DNA of 27,608 nt from an uncultured bacterium (GCA_903896775.1 CAITZE010000052.1:1-27608), one strand, 5' to 3'. Positions 15,755 through 24,192 are shown, counted from the first letter of the stretch. Notes: generated by a model not told the origin, from the sequence alone. Numbers and translations: made by a program.

Positions 15755-15768
15755 CGTGATTTTTCACG
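15755..15768. repeat. Short inverted repeat in the methyltransferase/aguA divergent region
   Basis: CGTGA and TCACG flank a four-base TTTT loop, forming a perfect 5-base inverted repeat. It lies 46 bases before the aguA start, within the only intergenic space shared by the two divergent genes. It could be an operator half-site pair; with so short a stem it could also be chance. No regulator can be named. Confidence 0.25.
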
Positions 15769-15813
15769 ATTCCGTCATTGCGCCCAGGGGCACGAGACAG
15801 TAGATCACGGGAC

Positions 15814-16845
15814 ATGACTCAAATCACCGCACACCAACCTGCCGAATGGGAACCCCACGCCGCCGTCTGGACTGCTTGGCCCAGTCACGGCGATCTTTGG
15901 CTTGAAGACCTGCAGCCCGCACAGGCGCAGGTCGCGGCCTTGTGCAGGGCCGTCGCGCATGTGGATGCTCACGGCAAAGCCCGCGGCGAAGCGCTCAAAA
16001 TCCTGGCGTGCGGCGAAGAGGCGATTTTCTCGGCCAAACGCGCCTTGTCGGGCACGGGCGCGGAAATCATTCCTGCCACTTTCGGCGATATCTGGCTGCG
16101 CGACACCGCGCCGATCTTTGTGCGCGTGGCCGGCAAGCTCGATGCGGCCTGTTTCACCTTCAATGGCTGGGGCGGAAAATACGTGCTCGACGGCGACAGC
16201 GATGTTGCGGCCTTTGTCGCCGGACAGGCTGGCGTGCCGGCCGTGTTCAACGAATGGGTACTAGAAGGCGGCTCTATCGATGTGGACGGTCAGGGAACCT
16301 GTCTGACCACGCGCCAATGTTTGCTGAACCCGAACCGCAATCCCAATTTGACTCAGACCGATATCGAAGCGCGCCTTAAGTCCTCGCTCGGCATCGAGAA
16401 GCTGATTTGGCTGGGTGATGGCCTCGCCAACGATCACACCGACGGCCATGTCGACAACATCGCGCGGTTCATCGCACCAGGTGTGGTGATGTGCATGGAG
16501 CCTTCTGGTGCCGACGATCCTAACCGTGATGCGCTGAATACGATCATTGCCGACCTGCGCGCCGCGACTGATATCAACGGGCGTAAACTCGAAGTGGTGA
16601 CGGTACCGTCGCCAGGCCGCGTCGAGAACGATGACGGCGAAGTGATCCCCGCAAGCTCGATGAATTTCTATATCGGCAATACAACGGTCGTGGTGCCGCT
16701 TTACGGCAGCGAAACCGATGAAGCCGCTATCGCCGCTATTGAGAAAGCCTTCCCCGACCGCCGTACGGTCGGTTTACCCGCGGGTCGCCTTATCACGGGC
16801 GGCGGCTCCTTCCATTGCATCACCCAACAGCAACCGGCTGTCTGA
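15814..16845 (+). CDS. aguA: Agmatine deiminase
   Basis: This enzyme hydrolyses agmatine to N-carbamoylputrescine and ammonia, the second step of the arginine decarboxylase route to putrescine. The 343-residue protein belongs to the peptidyl-arginine deiminase fold. It shows EWEPHAAVWTAWPS near the N terminus, IWLRDTAP at 93-100, WVLEGGSID at 148-156, NDHTDGHVDNIARF at 206-219 with the catalytic histidine, and the active-site Cys335 in GGGSFHCITQQQP. The ATG at 15814 is preferred over an upstream TTG at 15778 because the family sequence begins there. The gene for the next step, aguB, starts 10 bases downstream, which strongly supports agmatine as the substrate. Confidence 0.95.
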   Translation: MTQITAHQPAEWEPHAAVWTAWPSHGDLWLEDLQPAQAQVAALCRAVAHVDAHGKARGEALKILACGEEAIFSAKRALSGTGAEIIPATFGDIWLRDTAPIFVRVAGKLDAACFTFNGWGGKYVLDGDSDVAAFVAGQAGVPAVFNEWVLEGGSIDVDGQGTCLTTRQCLLNPNRNPNLTQTDIEARLKSSLGIEKLIWLGDGLANDHTDGHVDNIARFIAPGVVMCMEPSGADDPNRDALNTIIADLRAATDINGRKLEVVTVPSPGRVENDDGEVIPASSMNFYIGNTTVVVPLYGSETDEAAIAAIEKAFPDRRTVGLPAGRLITGGGSFHCITQQQPAV

Positions 16846-16855
16846 GGAGAGCGAG

Positions 16856-17701
16856 ATGAGCACGATTAAAGTCGCAGCGATCCAATGCGCTTTTTCCGAT
16901 GATATGGCGGAAAATATTGATCGCATCACAGGGTTCATCGAACAGGCGGCGCGCGATGGCGCGCAAGTCATCTTGCCGCCTGAATTGTTGCAAGGACACT
17001 ATTTCTGCCGCGAAGAAAAGGAAAAACACTTCGACAGTGCTTTCCCCGCCGCCACCCATCCGGTTGTGACAAAACTCAGCGCCGTGGCGAAGAAACTTGG
17101 CGTGGCCATTCCCGCTTCGATCTTCGAGCGCGATGGGCAGCATTTTTATAACAGCCTCGCGATGATCGACGTCGACGGCAGTGTGCTCGGCGTTTACCGC
17201 AAGAGCCACATTCCCGACGGCCCCGGCTACGAAGAGAAGTTCTACTTCCGCCCCGGCAATAGCGGCTTCAAGGTCTGGCATACGAAATTCGGCGTGCTCG
17301 GCGTCGGCATCTGCTGGGACCAGTGGTTCCCTGAGACTGCGCGCGCCATGATGCTGCAAGGCGCCGACATCTTGTTTTATCCGACCGCAATCGGGTCGGA
17401 GCCCGACAATGCCGAGCTCGATACCAAAGACCTGTGGCAGCGGGCCATGGTTGGCCACGCCGTATCGAATGTCGTGCCCGTCGTGGCCGCTAATCGCATC
17501 GGCAATGAACACGGCCAAGTATTTTATGGCTCGTCCTTCATCGCCAATCATCGTGGCGACAAAGTGGCGGAGCTGGGCCGTAATGATAGCGGCGTGATTA
17601 TGTCGGGCTTCGATCTCGATGAAGTGCGCCGCAACCGCGCTGCCTTCGGATTCTTCCGGGATCGCCGCCCGGAACTTTACGGCATTCTCACAGAGAAATA
17701 A
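16856..17701 (+). CDS. aguB: N-carbamoylputrescine amidase
   Basis: AguB hydrolyses N-carbamoylputrescine to putrescine, CO2 and ammonia. The 281-residue protein is a nitrilase-superfamily enzyme with the full Glu-Lys-Cys triad: Glu43 in LPPELLQGHYF, Lys116 in YRKSHIPDGPGY, and Cys153 in GICWDQWFPE. The segments PDGPGYEEKFYF and DQWFPETARAM are those seen in carbamoylputrescine amidases rather than in general nitrilases. The ATG at 16856 follows GAGGAGA 10 bases after the aguA stop; the longer open frame upstream overlaps aguA and is not real. The two genes form a compact putrescine operon. It ends 4 bases from the stop of the convergent hydrolase gene. Confidence 0.95.
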   Translation: MSTIKVAAIQCAFSDDMAENIDRITGFIEQAARDGAQVILPPELLQGHYFCREEKEKHFDSAFPAATHPVVTKLSAVAKKLGVAIPASIFERDGQHFYNSLAMIDVDGSVLGVYRKSHIPDGPGYEEKFYFRPGNSGFKVWHTKFGVLGVGICWDQWFPETARAMMLQGADILFYPTAIGSEPDNAELDTKDLWQRAMVGHAVSNVVPVVAANRIGNEHGQVFYGSSFIANHRGDKVAELGRNDSGVIMSGFDLDEVRRNRAAFGFFRDRRPELYGILTEK

Positions 17702-17705
17702 CCGC

Positions 17706-18608
17706 TCAGGCTTCGATGCCGTCGAGGAACGCGAGGATATCCTTGCGGCTCGCGGCTTTTGGCACGCTTTCAGGAAAATTGAAGAAGCCGTGAATGCCGG
17801 TGGGATAGACGTGCGCGGTCACGTCATAGCCTTCGCGTTTTAGACGTTCGACATAAATATTCTGCGATGCGAGTAGCGGGTCGTTGCCGCCGCAAATCAG
17901 CAGGCAAGGTGGGTGGGTCTTGAAGGAGAGGTCCATGGGCGTGATGGCGTGTTCGGCGTCCACAGTCGGGCCCAGCGCGCCGGGTCCGGCATAAGATTCG
18001 ATCATGGTATCGCCGGCGGGGAACGATCCGTTGAGGCAGGTCTGCCGGTCGAGCACGCCGTAGATCGACGTGACGCCGAGCGCGCGCGGAAGCTGCGACA
18101 CCTTTGGGCCGGGACCGAGTACGGCAAGAAATTCGGCATGTTGCGTGAGTAACGCCGCCATAACAGCAAGGTTGCCGCCGGCGGAATCGCCCATAAGATG
18201 GACGGCCTCTGCTTCAGGGAAATTCCCGTGAATGAACGCGAGTGCCTGGAATATCGAACGCAGAATCGTCGGATGGGGGTGCTCGGGCGCTTTGGGATAT
18301 TCGACATTGAAGATCGGATAGCCGGCGTCCGCCAGAAAGACCAGATCATGACTATATGTGTCGGTGGTGCCCATCATCCAGCCGCCGCCGTGAATGAATA
18401 CGATCGGCGCACGCGCTGGCTCCTTATGTGCGGCCATATGCTCGAGGGTTTGATCGCGCAGGATGCCATATCGCAGCGTGCGCCAGCCTTCCGGTTGTGC
18501 GCCGCGCGTCAAGCGAATGGCGCCGGTCAGCGCCCCCAACAACATGCGCGATCCGGCGATGGTCAAATGCTGGCCGAAGGTGAGGGCGGTCGATTTAGGC
18601 TTGGTCAT
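17706..18608 (-). CDS. Alpha/beta hydrolase of the hormone-sensitive-lipase type
   Basis: A 300-residue predicted esterase or lipase of the HSL (family IV) group. It has the oxyanion motif HGGGW at 73-77, the nucleophile elbow GDSAGG with Ser142, Asp243 in GGNDPLL, and His273 in TGIHGF, a complete catalytic triad. No signal peptide is evident; the N terminus is mildly hydrophobic around residues 17-32. The start has only a weak ribosome site, 17 bases after the dipeptidase stop, so it may be translated from the dipeptidase transcript. The natural substrate is unknown. Confidence 0.88.
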   Translation of the reverse strand: MTKPKSTALTFGQHLTIAGSRMLLGALTGAIRLTRGAQPEGWRTLRYGILRDQTLEHMAAHKEPARAPIVFIHGGGWMMGTTDTYSHDLVFLADAGYPIFNVEYPKAPEHPHPTILRSIFQALAFIHGNFPEAEAVHLMGDSAGGNLAVMAALLTQHAEFLAVLGPGPKVSQLPRALGVTSIYGVLDRQTCLNGSFPAGDTMIESYAGPGALGPTVDAEHAITPMDLSFKTHPPCLLICGGNDPLLASQNIYVERLKREGYDVTAHVYPTGIHGFFNFPESVPKAASRKDILAFLDGIEA

Positions 18609-18625
18609 TCAGAATAAGCGCCTGT

Positions 18626-19882
18626 TTATTTCGCGCGCGTCTTAGTCTTAGCTGCGTAGCGTTCAACATCGCTCATGACCCTCAAGAGGTTGCCGCCCCA
18701 GATTTTTGCAATCTGCTCCTCAGTGTAGCCCCGCCGTACCAGTTCCACGGTGACATTGAGGGTTTCGCCAGCATTGTCCCAGCCATCGATACCACCGCCG
18801 CCATTGAAGTCTGACGCGATGCCGACATGATCGACGCCGATTTTCTTGACTGCGTAGTCGATGTGATCGACGAGATCTTTCACATTCGCGCGGGGCCACT
18901 TCTTATTAATCGCAGCCATTTTTGCGTCGTAAATTTGAAGCTGCGCGGATGTCAAATTCTGACGACCACCCGGTTGATCGACGCCGGTGTCTTTATCCAA
19001 GGCGGCAACAGCCGCAGCCTTTTCCGGCGGCACCGCCTTCAGATAACTATCGAAGGCGACAATCTGCGCGACGCCGTTGGAGCGTTTGATGCCTTCCAGT
19101 GCTGCATCGCTCAGATTGCGCGGATGATCTGACACGCCCTTGACCGCTGAATGACTGGCAATGACGGGTGCTGCCGAGGCCGCCAGCATATCCAATGTGG
19201 ATTTTTCCGAGGAATGGGAGACATCGACCATGATTCCCAGTTCGTTCAGACGCCTCACGACACGCTTGCCGAGCGGCGAGAGGCCGTTGTGTTCGGCGGC
19301 GGGTTCGTTATGGCGTTTGTCGGGTTGCGCGGAATCGGCCAAATCGTTGTGACCGTTGTGCACAAGCGCCAGGTAACGCGCGCCGTAATCGTAGAACTGG
19401 TCGAGCAGGCGCAAGTCTTTGCCCATGGGGTAGCCGTTTTCCATGCCGATGAGCGCGACTTTTTTTCCGCTGGCATGAATGCGGCGCACGTCGGCGGCGG
19501 TCGTGGCCAGCTCGATTTTGTCGGGATGGATCTCCTCGGTGAGCTTATGGATAGCGGCGAATTTGGTGAAGGCGTCGGCCAGGGCTTTGGCATAACCGGC
19601 GGTCGTACGCTCACCCTGGCCCACGTAGACAATGAGGAAGGGCGCATCCATGCCGCCGCTGATCATGGTCGGCAGGTGTACCTGCTGGCCGCGCGGACCG
19701 GGCTTCATCATGTCGTAGGCGTCGGTGGAGAAGTTGAACGGAATATCGACGTGGGTATCGATGGTCAGGATCTTGTCCTGGATGGCTTTTGCGCGCGCGA
19801 TCAGATCTTCGTCCTGGGCAAAAGCGGCCTGGCCGACAAAGAACGATGCTAATAAGCAGATGAGTCTCAGACCAAGTTTCAT
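18626..19882 (-). CDS. Secreted membrane-dipeptidase-type peptidase (family M19)
   Basis: A 418-residue zinc dipeptidase of family M19. A signal peptide covers residues 1-22, with likely cleavage after AFA, placing the enzyme in the periplasm. The binuclear zinc site is visible: HxD in IDTHVDIP (His44, Asp46), Glu148 in GMENG, His223 in VDVSHSS and His244 in ASHSAVKG. HVGIASDFNGGGG near the C terminus is also typical. The ATG at 19882 is chosen because AAGGA lies 7 bases upstream and the signal peptide starts there; an in-frame ATG further upstream is less likely. Family members cleave dipeptides, some with D-residues; the exact substrate is unknown. It diverges from modA and leads a probable two-gene transcript with the hydrolase. 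Confidence 0.92.
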   Translation of the reverse strand: MKLGLRLICLLASFFVGQAAFAQDEDLIARAKAIQDKILTIDTHVDIPFNFSTDAYDMMKPGPRGQQVHLPTMISGGMDAPFLIVYVGQGERTTAGYAKALADAFTKFAAIHKLTEEIHPDKIELATTAADVRRIHASGKKVALIGMENGYPMGKDLRLLDQFYDYGARYLALVHNGHNDLADSAQPDKRHNEPAAEHNGLSPLGKRVVRRLNELGIMVDVSHSSEKSTLDMLAASAAPVIASHSAVKGVSDHPRNLSDAALEGIKRSNGVAQIVAFDSYLKAVPPEKAAAVAALDKDTGVDQPGGRQNLTSAQLQIYDAKMAAINKKWPRANVKDLVDHIDYAVKKIGVDHVGIASDFNGGGGIDGWDNAGETLNVTVELVRRGYTEEQIAKIWGGNLLRVMSDVERYAAKTKTRAK

Positions 19883-19949
19883 CGATAAGTCCTTGTTACG
19901 GAAACGCATCATAGCGCTGATTCCCTATATTGTCGCCGCGCCGGTTGGC

Positions 19950-19986
19950 TTGACTCTGTGGCCGTTATATCCGCTATGATATTTCG
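19950..19986 (+). promoter_or_regulatory. Candidate modA promoter overlapped by a molybdenum-box-like palindrome
   Basis: TTGACT (19950-19955) and TATGAT (19975-19980), 19 bases apart, form a plausible sigma70-type promoter. The palindrome CGTTATAT-N8-ATATTTCG (19963-19986) covers the -10 hexamer. Known ModE sites have the form CGnTATAT-N8-ATATAnCG; the left arm fits exactly, the spacing fits, and the right arm differs at two positions. A ModE-type repressor bound here would block modA transcription when molybdate is ample. No modE gene is in the window. Confidence 0.42.
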
Positions 19987-20003
19987 ATAATGGAAGGCGA
20001 TCC

Positions 20004-20777
20004 ATGCGCAGCTATATGAAATATCTCGGAGCGTTATTGGCTGTTTGCGCAATGCTCGCGCGCCCGATCCATGCACAAGAGCCCGATAAACTCATTATCT
20101 TTGCCGCTTCTAGCTTGACGGAGGCATTGACGGAAGTCAGCGAAGCCTACGCCAAAACTGGCAAGCCCAAGCCCGTTTTGTCCTTTGCCGCGAGTTCCGC
20201 TTTGGCGCACCAGATCGAAAATGGCGCGCCGGCAGCGCTCTTTGCATCTGCTGATGAAGAATGGATGGATTACCTCGCCGCGCACAATCTGATTGTCGCC
20301 GATACGCGCACGTCTTTTCTAGGCAATACGCTGGTTTTGGTATCGCCAGCTGATCGGCCATTGAAAGTAACAATCGGACCGGGCTTTCCGCTGGCTGCGG
20401 CGCTCGGCGGTGGAAAACTGTCGTTGGCCGATCCTATGAGTGTACCTGCCGGAAAATACGGAAAGGCCGCGCTTGAGAACCTTGGCGTTTGGTCGGCGGT
20501 CGAAGCCAATGTCGTACGCGGCGACAATGTCCGCAACGCTTTGGCCTTCGTCGAGCGCGGCGAAGCGGCAGCCGGTATCGTCTATGCGACCGATGCGGCG
20601 CTCACCAAAAAGGTCGTCGTCACCGGCACATTCCCCGAAACCAGCCACCCGCCAATTTCTTATCCTTTGGCTATCGTCGCAGGACACGACACGCCGGCCG
20701 CGCGCGCTTTTCGGGACTTCCTGCTGGGCGCGGAGGCCAAGGCTGTCTATCGTAAATACGGTTTTGCCGTGAAATAA
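20004..20777 (+). CDS. modA: Molybdate ABC transporter, periplasmic binding protein
   Basis: ModA captures molybdate (and usually tungstate) in the periplasm and delivers it to ModBC. The 257-residue protein has a signal peptide, residues 1-24, with likely cleavage after IHA. The mature protein starts with LIIFAASSLTEALTEV, the family hallmark whose serines contact the oxyanion, followed by FAASSALAHQIENGAP and the DPMSVPAGKYGK segment near residue 145. The C-terminal ARAFRDFLLGAEAKAVYRKYGF is standard. The ATG at 20004 follows GGAAGG by 6 bases. It is the first gene of modABC and sits behind the Mo-box-like promoter. Confidence 0.95.
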   Translation: MRSYMKYLGALLAVCAMLARPIHAQEPDKLIIFAASSLTEALTEVSEAYAKTGKPKPVLSFAASSALAHQIENGAPAALFASADEEWMDYLAAHNLIVADTRTSFLGNTLVLVSPADRPLKVTIGPGFPLAAALGGGKLSLADPMSVPAGKYGKAALENLGVWSAVEANVVRGDNVRNALAFVERGEAAAGIVYATDAALTKKVVVTGTFPETSHPPISYPLAIVAGHDTPAARAFRDFLLGAEAKAVYRKYGFAVK

Positions 20778-20800
20778 CATGCCGGGGGCTGCAGCGGACC

Positions 20801-21493
20801 ATGTTCGACCTGTCGCCGGCTGAATGGGAGGCGGTACGCCTCAGCCTGAAAGTCGGGCTGTGGAGCACATTGCTTAGTCTGCCGCCGGGATTTTTTCTCG
20901 CTTATGTCCTCGCGCGGCTCCAGTTCCCTTTCAAAAGCCTGTTGAGCGGTCTGGTGTACTTGCCCTTGGTGTTGCCGCCGGTCGTGACGGGCTTCGCGCT
21001 GCTTTTGCTCTTCGGCACGCGCGGACCTATCGGCCATTTTTTGCAAAATTTCGGCATCGTCTTTGCCTTCCGTTGGACGGGCGCCGCACTCGCCGCCGCT
21101 GTCATGGGACTGCCGTTGATGGTGCGCGCCATGCGGCTGTCCATCGAAGCGGTGGATCGGCGCCTTGAACTGGCCGCGCGGACATTGGGCGCAGGATGGT
21201 GGCGTGCATTTTTTACCATTACCCTTCCCCTGTCTTTGCCGGGTGTAATCGCGGGCGCGGTTCTGTCCTTTGCAAAGAGCTTCGGCGAGTTCGGCGCGAC
21301 GATTACTTTTGTCTCCAATATCCCCGGCGAAACGCAGACGCTTCCCATCGCGATTTATAGCTTCCTGCAATCGCCCGGCGGTGAGGACGCGGCGATACGG
21401 CTCGCGATTTTATCTGTCGCCGTTTCTATGATTGCTATCGTCGGCTCTGAATGGCTGGAACGTCGCATCGTCAGCCGCGTGCGGCTCGCATGA
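20801..21493 (+). CDS. modB: Molybdate ABC transporter, permease
   Basis: The 230-residue inner-membrane permease of the molybdate transporter, with five or six hydrophobic segments. It carries the conserved inner-membrane coupling motif of this permease family (LAARTLGAGWWRAFFTITLP, about 126-145), which contacts the ATPase, and the ModB-typical YLPLVLPPVVTGFALL and FAKSFGEFGATITF. Its length is normal. It begins 23 bases after modA with only a weak ribosome site, and its stop overlaps the modC start as ATGA, so ModB and ModC synthesis are probably coupled. Confidence 0.95.
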   Translation: MFDLSPAEWEAVRLSLKVGLWSTLLSLPPGFFLAYVLARLQFPFKSLLSGLVYLPLVLPPVVTGFALLLLFGTRGPIGHFLQNFGIVFAFRWTGAALAAAVMGLPLMVRAMRLSIEAVDRRLELAARTLGAGWWRAFFTITLPLSLPGVIAGAVLSFAKSFGEFGATITFVSNIPGETQTLPIAIYSFLQSPGGEDAAIRLAILSVAVSMIAIVGSEWLERRIVSRVRLA

Positions 21494-22146
21494 GCTTTGA
21501 CATCGATGTTGAAGGACGCCGCGGCGACTTTGAGCTTGTGGTCGCGTTTCAGGCTGGCGCGGGACTGACGGCGCTGTTCGGGCCTTCGGGTGCGGGCAAA
21601 ACCTCGGTCCTCGATATGATCGCGGGCGTGTTGAAACCGACGCGTGGCCGTATCGCAGTCGACGGGCATGTACTTTTTGATTCTACAGCCGGAATCAATT
21701 TGAAACCGGAACAGCGCCGCGTCGGTTATATCTTTCAGGATGCGCGGCTATTCCCGCATATCTCGGTGCGGGACAATCTGCTTTACGGCTACAAACGCCT
21801 CCCCGACGCCGTGCGCTACGCAGTGCCCGATCACATCATCGCACTGCTGGGGATTGGCGCTTTGTTAGAACGTCGTCCCGGCTCGCTCTCCGGCGGTGAA
21901 CAGCAACGGGTCGCTATTGGCCGAGCCATCCTCGTAAGTCCGCGCCTTTTGCTCATGGACGAGCCGCTGGCGTCCTTGGACGATAGCCGCAAACAGGAAA
22001 TCATGCCCTACATCGAGCGCCTGCGGGACGATGTGAAAATCCCGATCCTCTATGTCACGCATGCACGCGCCGAAGTGGAACGGCTGGCGGCGGTGGTGAT
22101 CGGGATCGAGAAGGGCCGGGTGTCTAAAGCCGGAGATGCGGCGTAA
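21490..22146 (+). CDS. modC: Molybdate ABC transporter, ATP-binding protein, short form without TOBE domain
   Basis: The ATPase of the molybdate importer. All nucleotide-binding motifs are present: Walker A GPSGAGKTS (31-39), Q-loop IFQDARLFPH (81-90), signature LSGGEQQRVAIGRA (133-146), Walker B LLLMDEPLASLD (153-164) and the H-loop His191 in YVTHARAE. The protein stops at 218 residues, whereas typical ModC is about 350 and ends in a TOBE/MOP domain that binds molybdate and mediates inhibition. The next gene, on the other strand, begins its 3' end 3 bases after this stop, so no separate TOBE reading frame follows. The ATG at 21490 overlaps the modB stop; the longer in-frame start inside modB is not used. 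Confidence 0.92.
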   Translation: MSFDIDVEGRRGDFELVVAFQAGAGLTALFGPSGAGKTSVLDMIAGVLKPTRGRIAVDGHVLFDSTAGINLKPEQRRVGYIFQDARLFPHISVRDNLLYGYKRLPDAVRYAVPDHIIALLGIGALLERRPGSLSGGEQQRVAIGRAILVSPRLLLMDEPLASLDDSRKQEIMPYIERLRDDVKIPILYVTHARAEVERLAAVVIGIEKGRVSKAGDAA

Positions 22147-22149
22147 CCG

Positions 22150-22545
22150 TTACTTCTTGCGGCGGGCCAAAAGCGCTTTGGCTTCGACTTCGTCGATGAC
22201 GACAATTTTATTGATGATGCACTGACTACCGACAGTCTGCTGCGTCACGCGCAAAATATCCTGCTGGCAAAGTTGGCTGATGGTTGTCGCGGATGTGAAG
22301 TTATCTGCCGATGTCAGGCCGATGCACTCATGGGCCAAGTCGATACGCCGGTAAGGCGAGTTACCGGCAACACGCAACAGAATCGTCTTGTCGTCGATCA
22401 CCCGGCTATCGTCGATCTGGCGAAGCGGCACGCACATCTGCACGGCGCCAATATCGTTGTCTTCGGCGGCTTGGACCACGGTTGTCCCGCCGCTCAAAGC
22501 CGCGAAGGCCGCCGCAAAAAAAAGCTGCTTCACCCGAAACGCCAT
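22150..22545 (-). CDS. Small secreted protein, DUF6491-like
   Basis: A 131-residue protein with a signal peptide (residues 1-26, cleavage after VQA). The mature part carries MCVPLRQIDDSRVIDDKTIL, an HECIGL segment, an LCQQDILRV segment and QCIINKIVVI. This Cys-rich order, with Cys38, 74, 93 and 109, resembles what I recall of DUF6491 proteins from Alphaproteobacteria and Xanthomonadales. The four cysteines could form two disulfides in the periplasm. No biochemical function is known for the family. The ATG at 22545 is chosen because GGAGGGG lies just upstream and the signal peptide begins there; the open frame extends further up without support. It converges on modC with a 3-base gap. Confidence 0.7.
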   Translation of the reverse strand: MAFRVKQLFFAAAFAALSGGTTVVQAAEDNDIGAVQMCVPLRQIDDSRVIDDKTILLRVAGNSPYRRIDLAHECIGLTSADNFTSATTISQLCQQDILRVTQQTVGSQCIINKIVVIDEVEAKALLARRKK

Positions 22546-22704
22546 ACCCGTAACCCCTCCGGCTCGTGACAGCCGGACACCAAAAAAAGACTGTGAATCG
22601 GTTCCAGGCCCCCTCCCGGAATCGGCTCGCAAGCCAGTTTATGGCCGCAATTGGGGCATTTTTTTGATGGGCCCAGCCGAAAACCGGCTTTTGGCGTCCT
22701 TAGA

Positions 22705-23997
22705 TTAGTTTCCGGTACTGCTGCTGTATTTCAGCCACGTACAGCCTGTGGGGGGTTCGTGGCCGCCCAGGCCCTGAGTCATGAGGGTCAGCACTCGGTC
22801 GTCGGTTTCGTAGGCGGAGTGGGCGACCTGCGGGGAGGCAAGTGAGGTCACGCCAAGTGACACCGGTTTGGCCACTTCTATCTCGACGTTGGTGGTGGAG
22901 GCGCAAAGGCGCGAATCCATGAAGTCGGCGGTGAAGCTTTGCGGGATGGCGTAGCTCAAGATGTCGTTGGGGTCGCTGAAGGCAACGATATGCACACCTT
23001 TGAACCAGCGGGCTTTGATCTTGGAGGCGGTCGGGCCGCAATACTGGGCCGTCTGTTTGGTGATCGTCGGCGCAGGCTGACCCATTTGCAGCAGCGGCAA
23101 CTGGTTCGCGAGCATAAAAAAGGTGATGTCTTTGTCGCGCAGTGAATCCAGTGCCTGCAGCCCCGCGCGGGCTTTCAGATCGCCGCTGAGAGAATCGCGC
23201 AGGGTTCCCAGGGTTTCCATGCTGTCGAGCGCCACGCGGCTGCCAAGGCTGTGCGTGGAGATAAGGATGTCGTCTTCCTGGATCACATTGCGTTTGGTCT
23301 CACGCCATGTACAGGTTTCGTGCGCCGATTCAGGATAGTCGGCCCAGCCGCCGCGCCCAACCCAACACAAAGCCTGCAACATGCTGGCGCGAATAATGTC
23401 ACCCTTCGATCCGTTGTAAGCCAGAGGATCGGTGAAGCTATTCACCATATCCTTGAGCTCTTTGTTGAGATCGGCGCGGGATTTGGCCGAGGCCCCGTTG
23501 TCGTCGAAAGCAATAGCTTTGCGTTCGGCATCCAAAAGATCCGACCAGGTCAGTTCAAAATTCAAAAGCTCGGCGCCGTTCGCGTTGGTAAACCGCGAAA
23601 TGCGTAAGGACCCTAAATCAACTCCGGGTGTCGTGGTCTTGGCATCCGGCGGCGCCATAAGCGCGATGGATTTCACAACCGGATCGACGGTATCCAGGCC
23701 GAGATGCAAAGCGAGATTACGCTGCTGGCGTTCCGAGTACCCCGGCAGTTGTTCACCGATGCCATGAACAATGATCAGCCGTGTGGTCTTGGTTGTCGTG
23801 GCAGTGGCGGTTTTTAGTCTGGCGTCGACTCCGGAAAACTCAGGACCGGTGATTTGGCACAGGCTGCTTTCCGGCGATGGCTTTTCCTCGGCTTTTTCAA
23901 TGATAGCTTTGGTGACGCCCTGCCCGATGCTGCTGCACCCGCCGAGCAAGCAGGCCGCTGCAGCGACAAGGACAAAGTGTTTCAGGCAATAGAGCAA
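22705..23997 (-). CDS. Predicted lipoprotein with an alpha/beta-hydrolase domain
   Basis: A 430-residue predicted lipoprotein. The hydrophobic leader ends in the lipobox LLGGC with the lipidated cysteine at 21, so it should be anchored in the envelope. The remainder resembles an alpha/beta hydrolase: the strand LIIVHGIGEQ at 74-83 and a nucleophile elbow ISTHSLGSRVA at 247-256 with Ser250. Possible acid and base partners are Asp342 or Asp345 and His393. I do not recognise a specific family. The start must be the TTG at 23997, or another non-ATG codon close by, because no ATG occurs before the leader; the ribosome site is poor. Substrate and role are unknown. It may share a transcript with the DUF6491-like gene 159 bases downstream. 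Confidence 0.75.
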   Translation of the reverse strand: MLYCLKHFVLVAAAACLLGGCSSIGQGVTKAIIEKAEEKPSPESSLCQITGPEFSGVDARLKTATATTTKTTRLIIVHGIGEQLPGYSERQQRNLALHLGLDTVDPVVKSIALMAPPDAKTTTPGVDLGSLRISRFTNANGAELLNFELTWSDLLDAERKAIAFDDNGASAKSRADLNKELKDMVNSFTDPLAYNGSKGDIIRASMLQALCWVGRGGWADYPESAHETCTWRETKRNVIQEDDILISTHSLGSRVALDSMETLGTLRDSLSGDLKARAGLQALDSLRDKDITFFMLANQLPLLQMGQPAPTITKQTAQYCGPTASKIKARWFKGVHIVAFSDPNDILSYAIPQSFTADFMDSRLCASTTNVEIEVAKPVSLGVTSLASPQVAHSAYETDDRVLTLMTQGLGGHEPPTGCTWLKYSSSTGN

Positions 23998-24192
23998 AGA
24001 CAGAATCTCGCGACCAAAGTGCTGGGGCCATACTTTACCGAGACCTAGCCCGGTTTCACCATCATAACGCTTGAGCGCGGAAAAAGGGTCTTCGCTCGAT
24101 CACGCAAAAATGCTTTTTCCAAACATTGCGTACAGGTATTACCTGAGGCATCCTGCATCATGTAACGTGCCGGCTCTTGTTGGGGGACTACA

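Noticed and set aside
16820..17551. 243-codon open frame on the minus strand opposite aguB
   Set aside because: It lies wholly opposite aguB, whose catalytic triad is intact, and has no recognisable motif or ribosome site.
19151..19852. 233-codon open frame on the plus strand opposite the M19 dipeptidase
   Set aside because: Antisense to a dipeptidase with all metal ligands; the protein is His- and Gly-rich shadow sequence.
19926..19937. TATATTGTCGCC upstream of modA, resembling the centre of the E. coli modA ModE site
   Set aside because: It lacks CG before the arm and has no opposing half-site; the palindrome at 19963-19986 fits better.
22635..22700. AGCCG/CGGCT hairpin and a T7 run between the lipoprotein and DUF6491-like genes
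   Set aside because: The hairpin and the T-run are in the wrong order for a terminator on the minus strand, and no plus-strand transcript is expected here.
23998..24192. Possible small RNA or riboswitch in the 195-base divergent gap before the small exported protein
   Set aside because: I found no convincing conserved fold, terminator or known RNA motif; it is most simply a promoter region.
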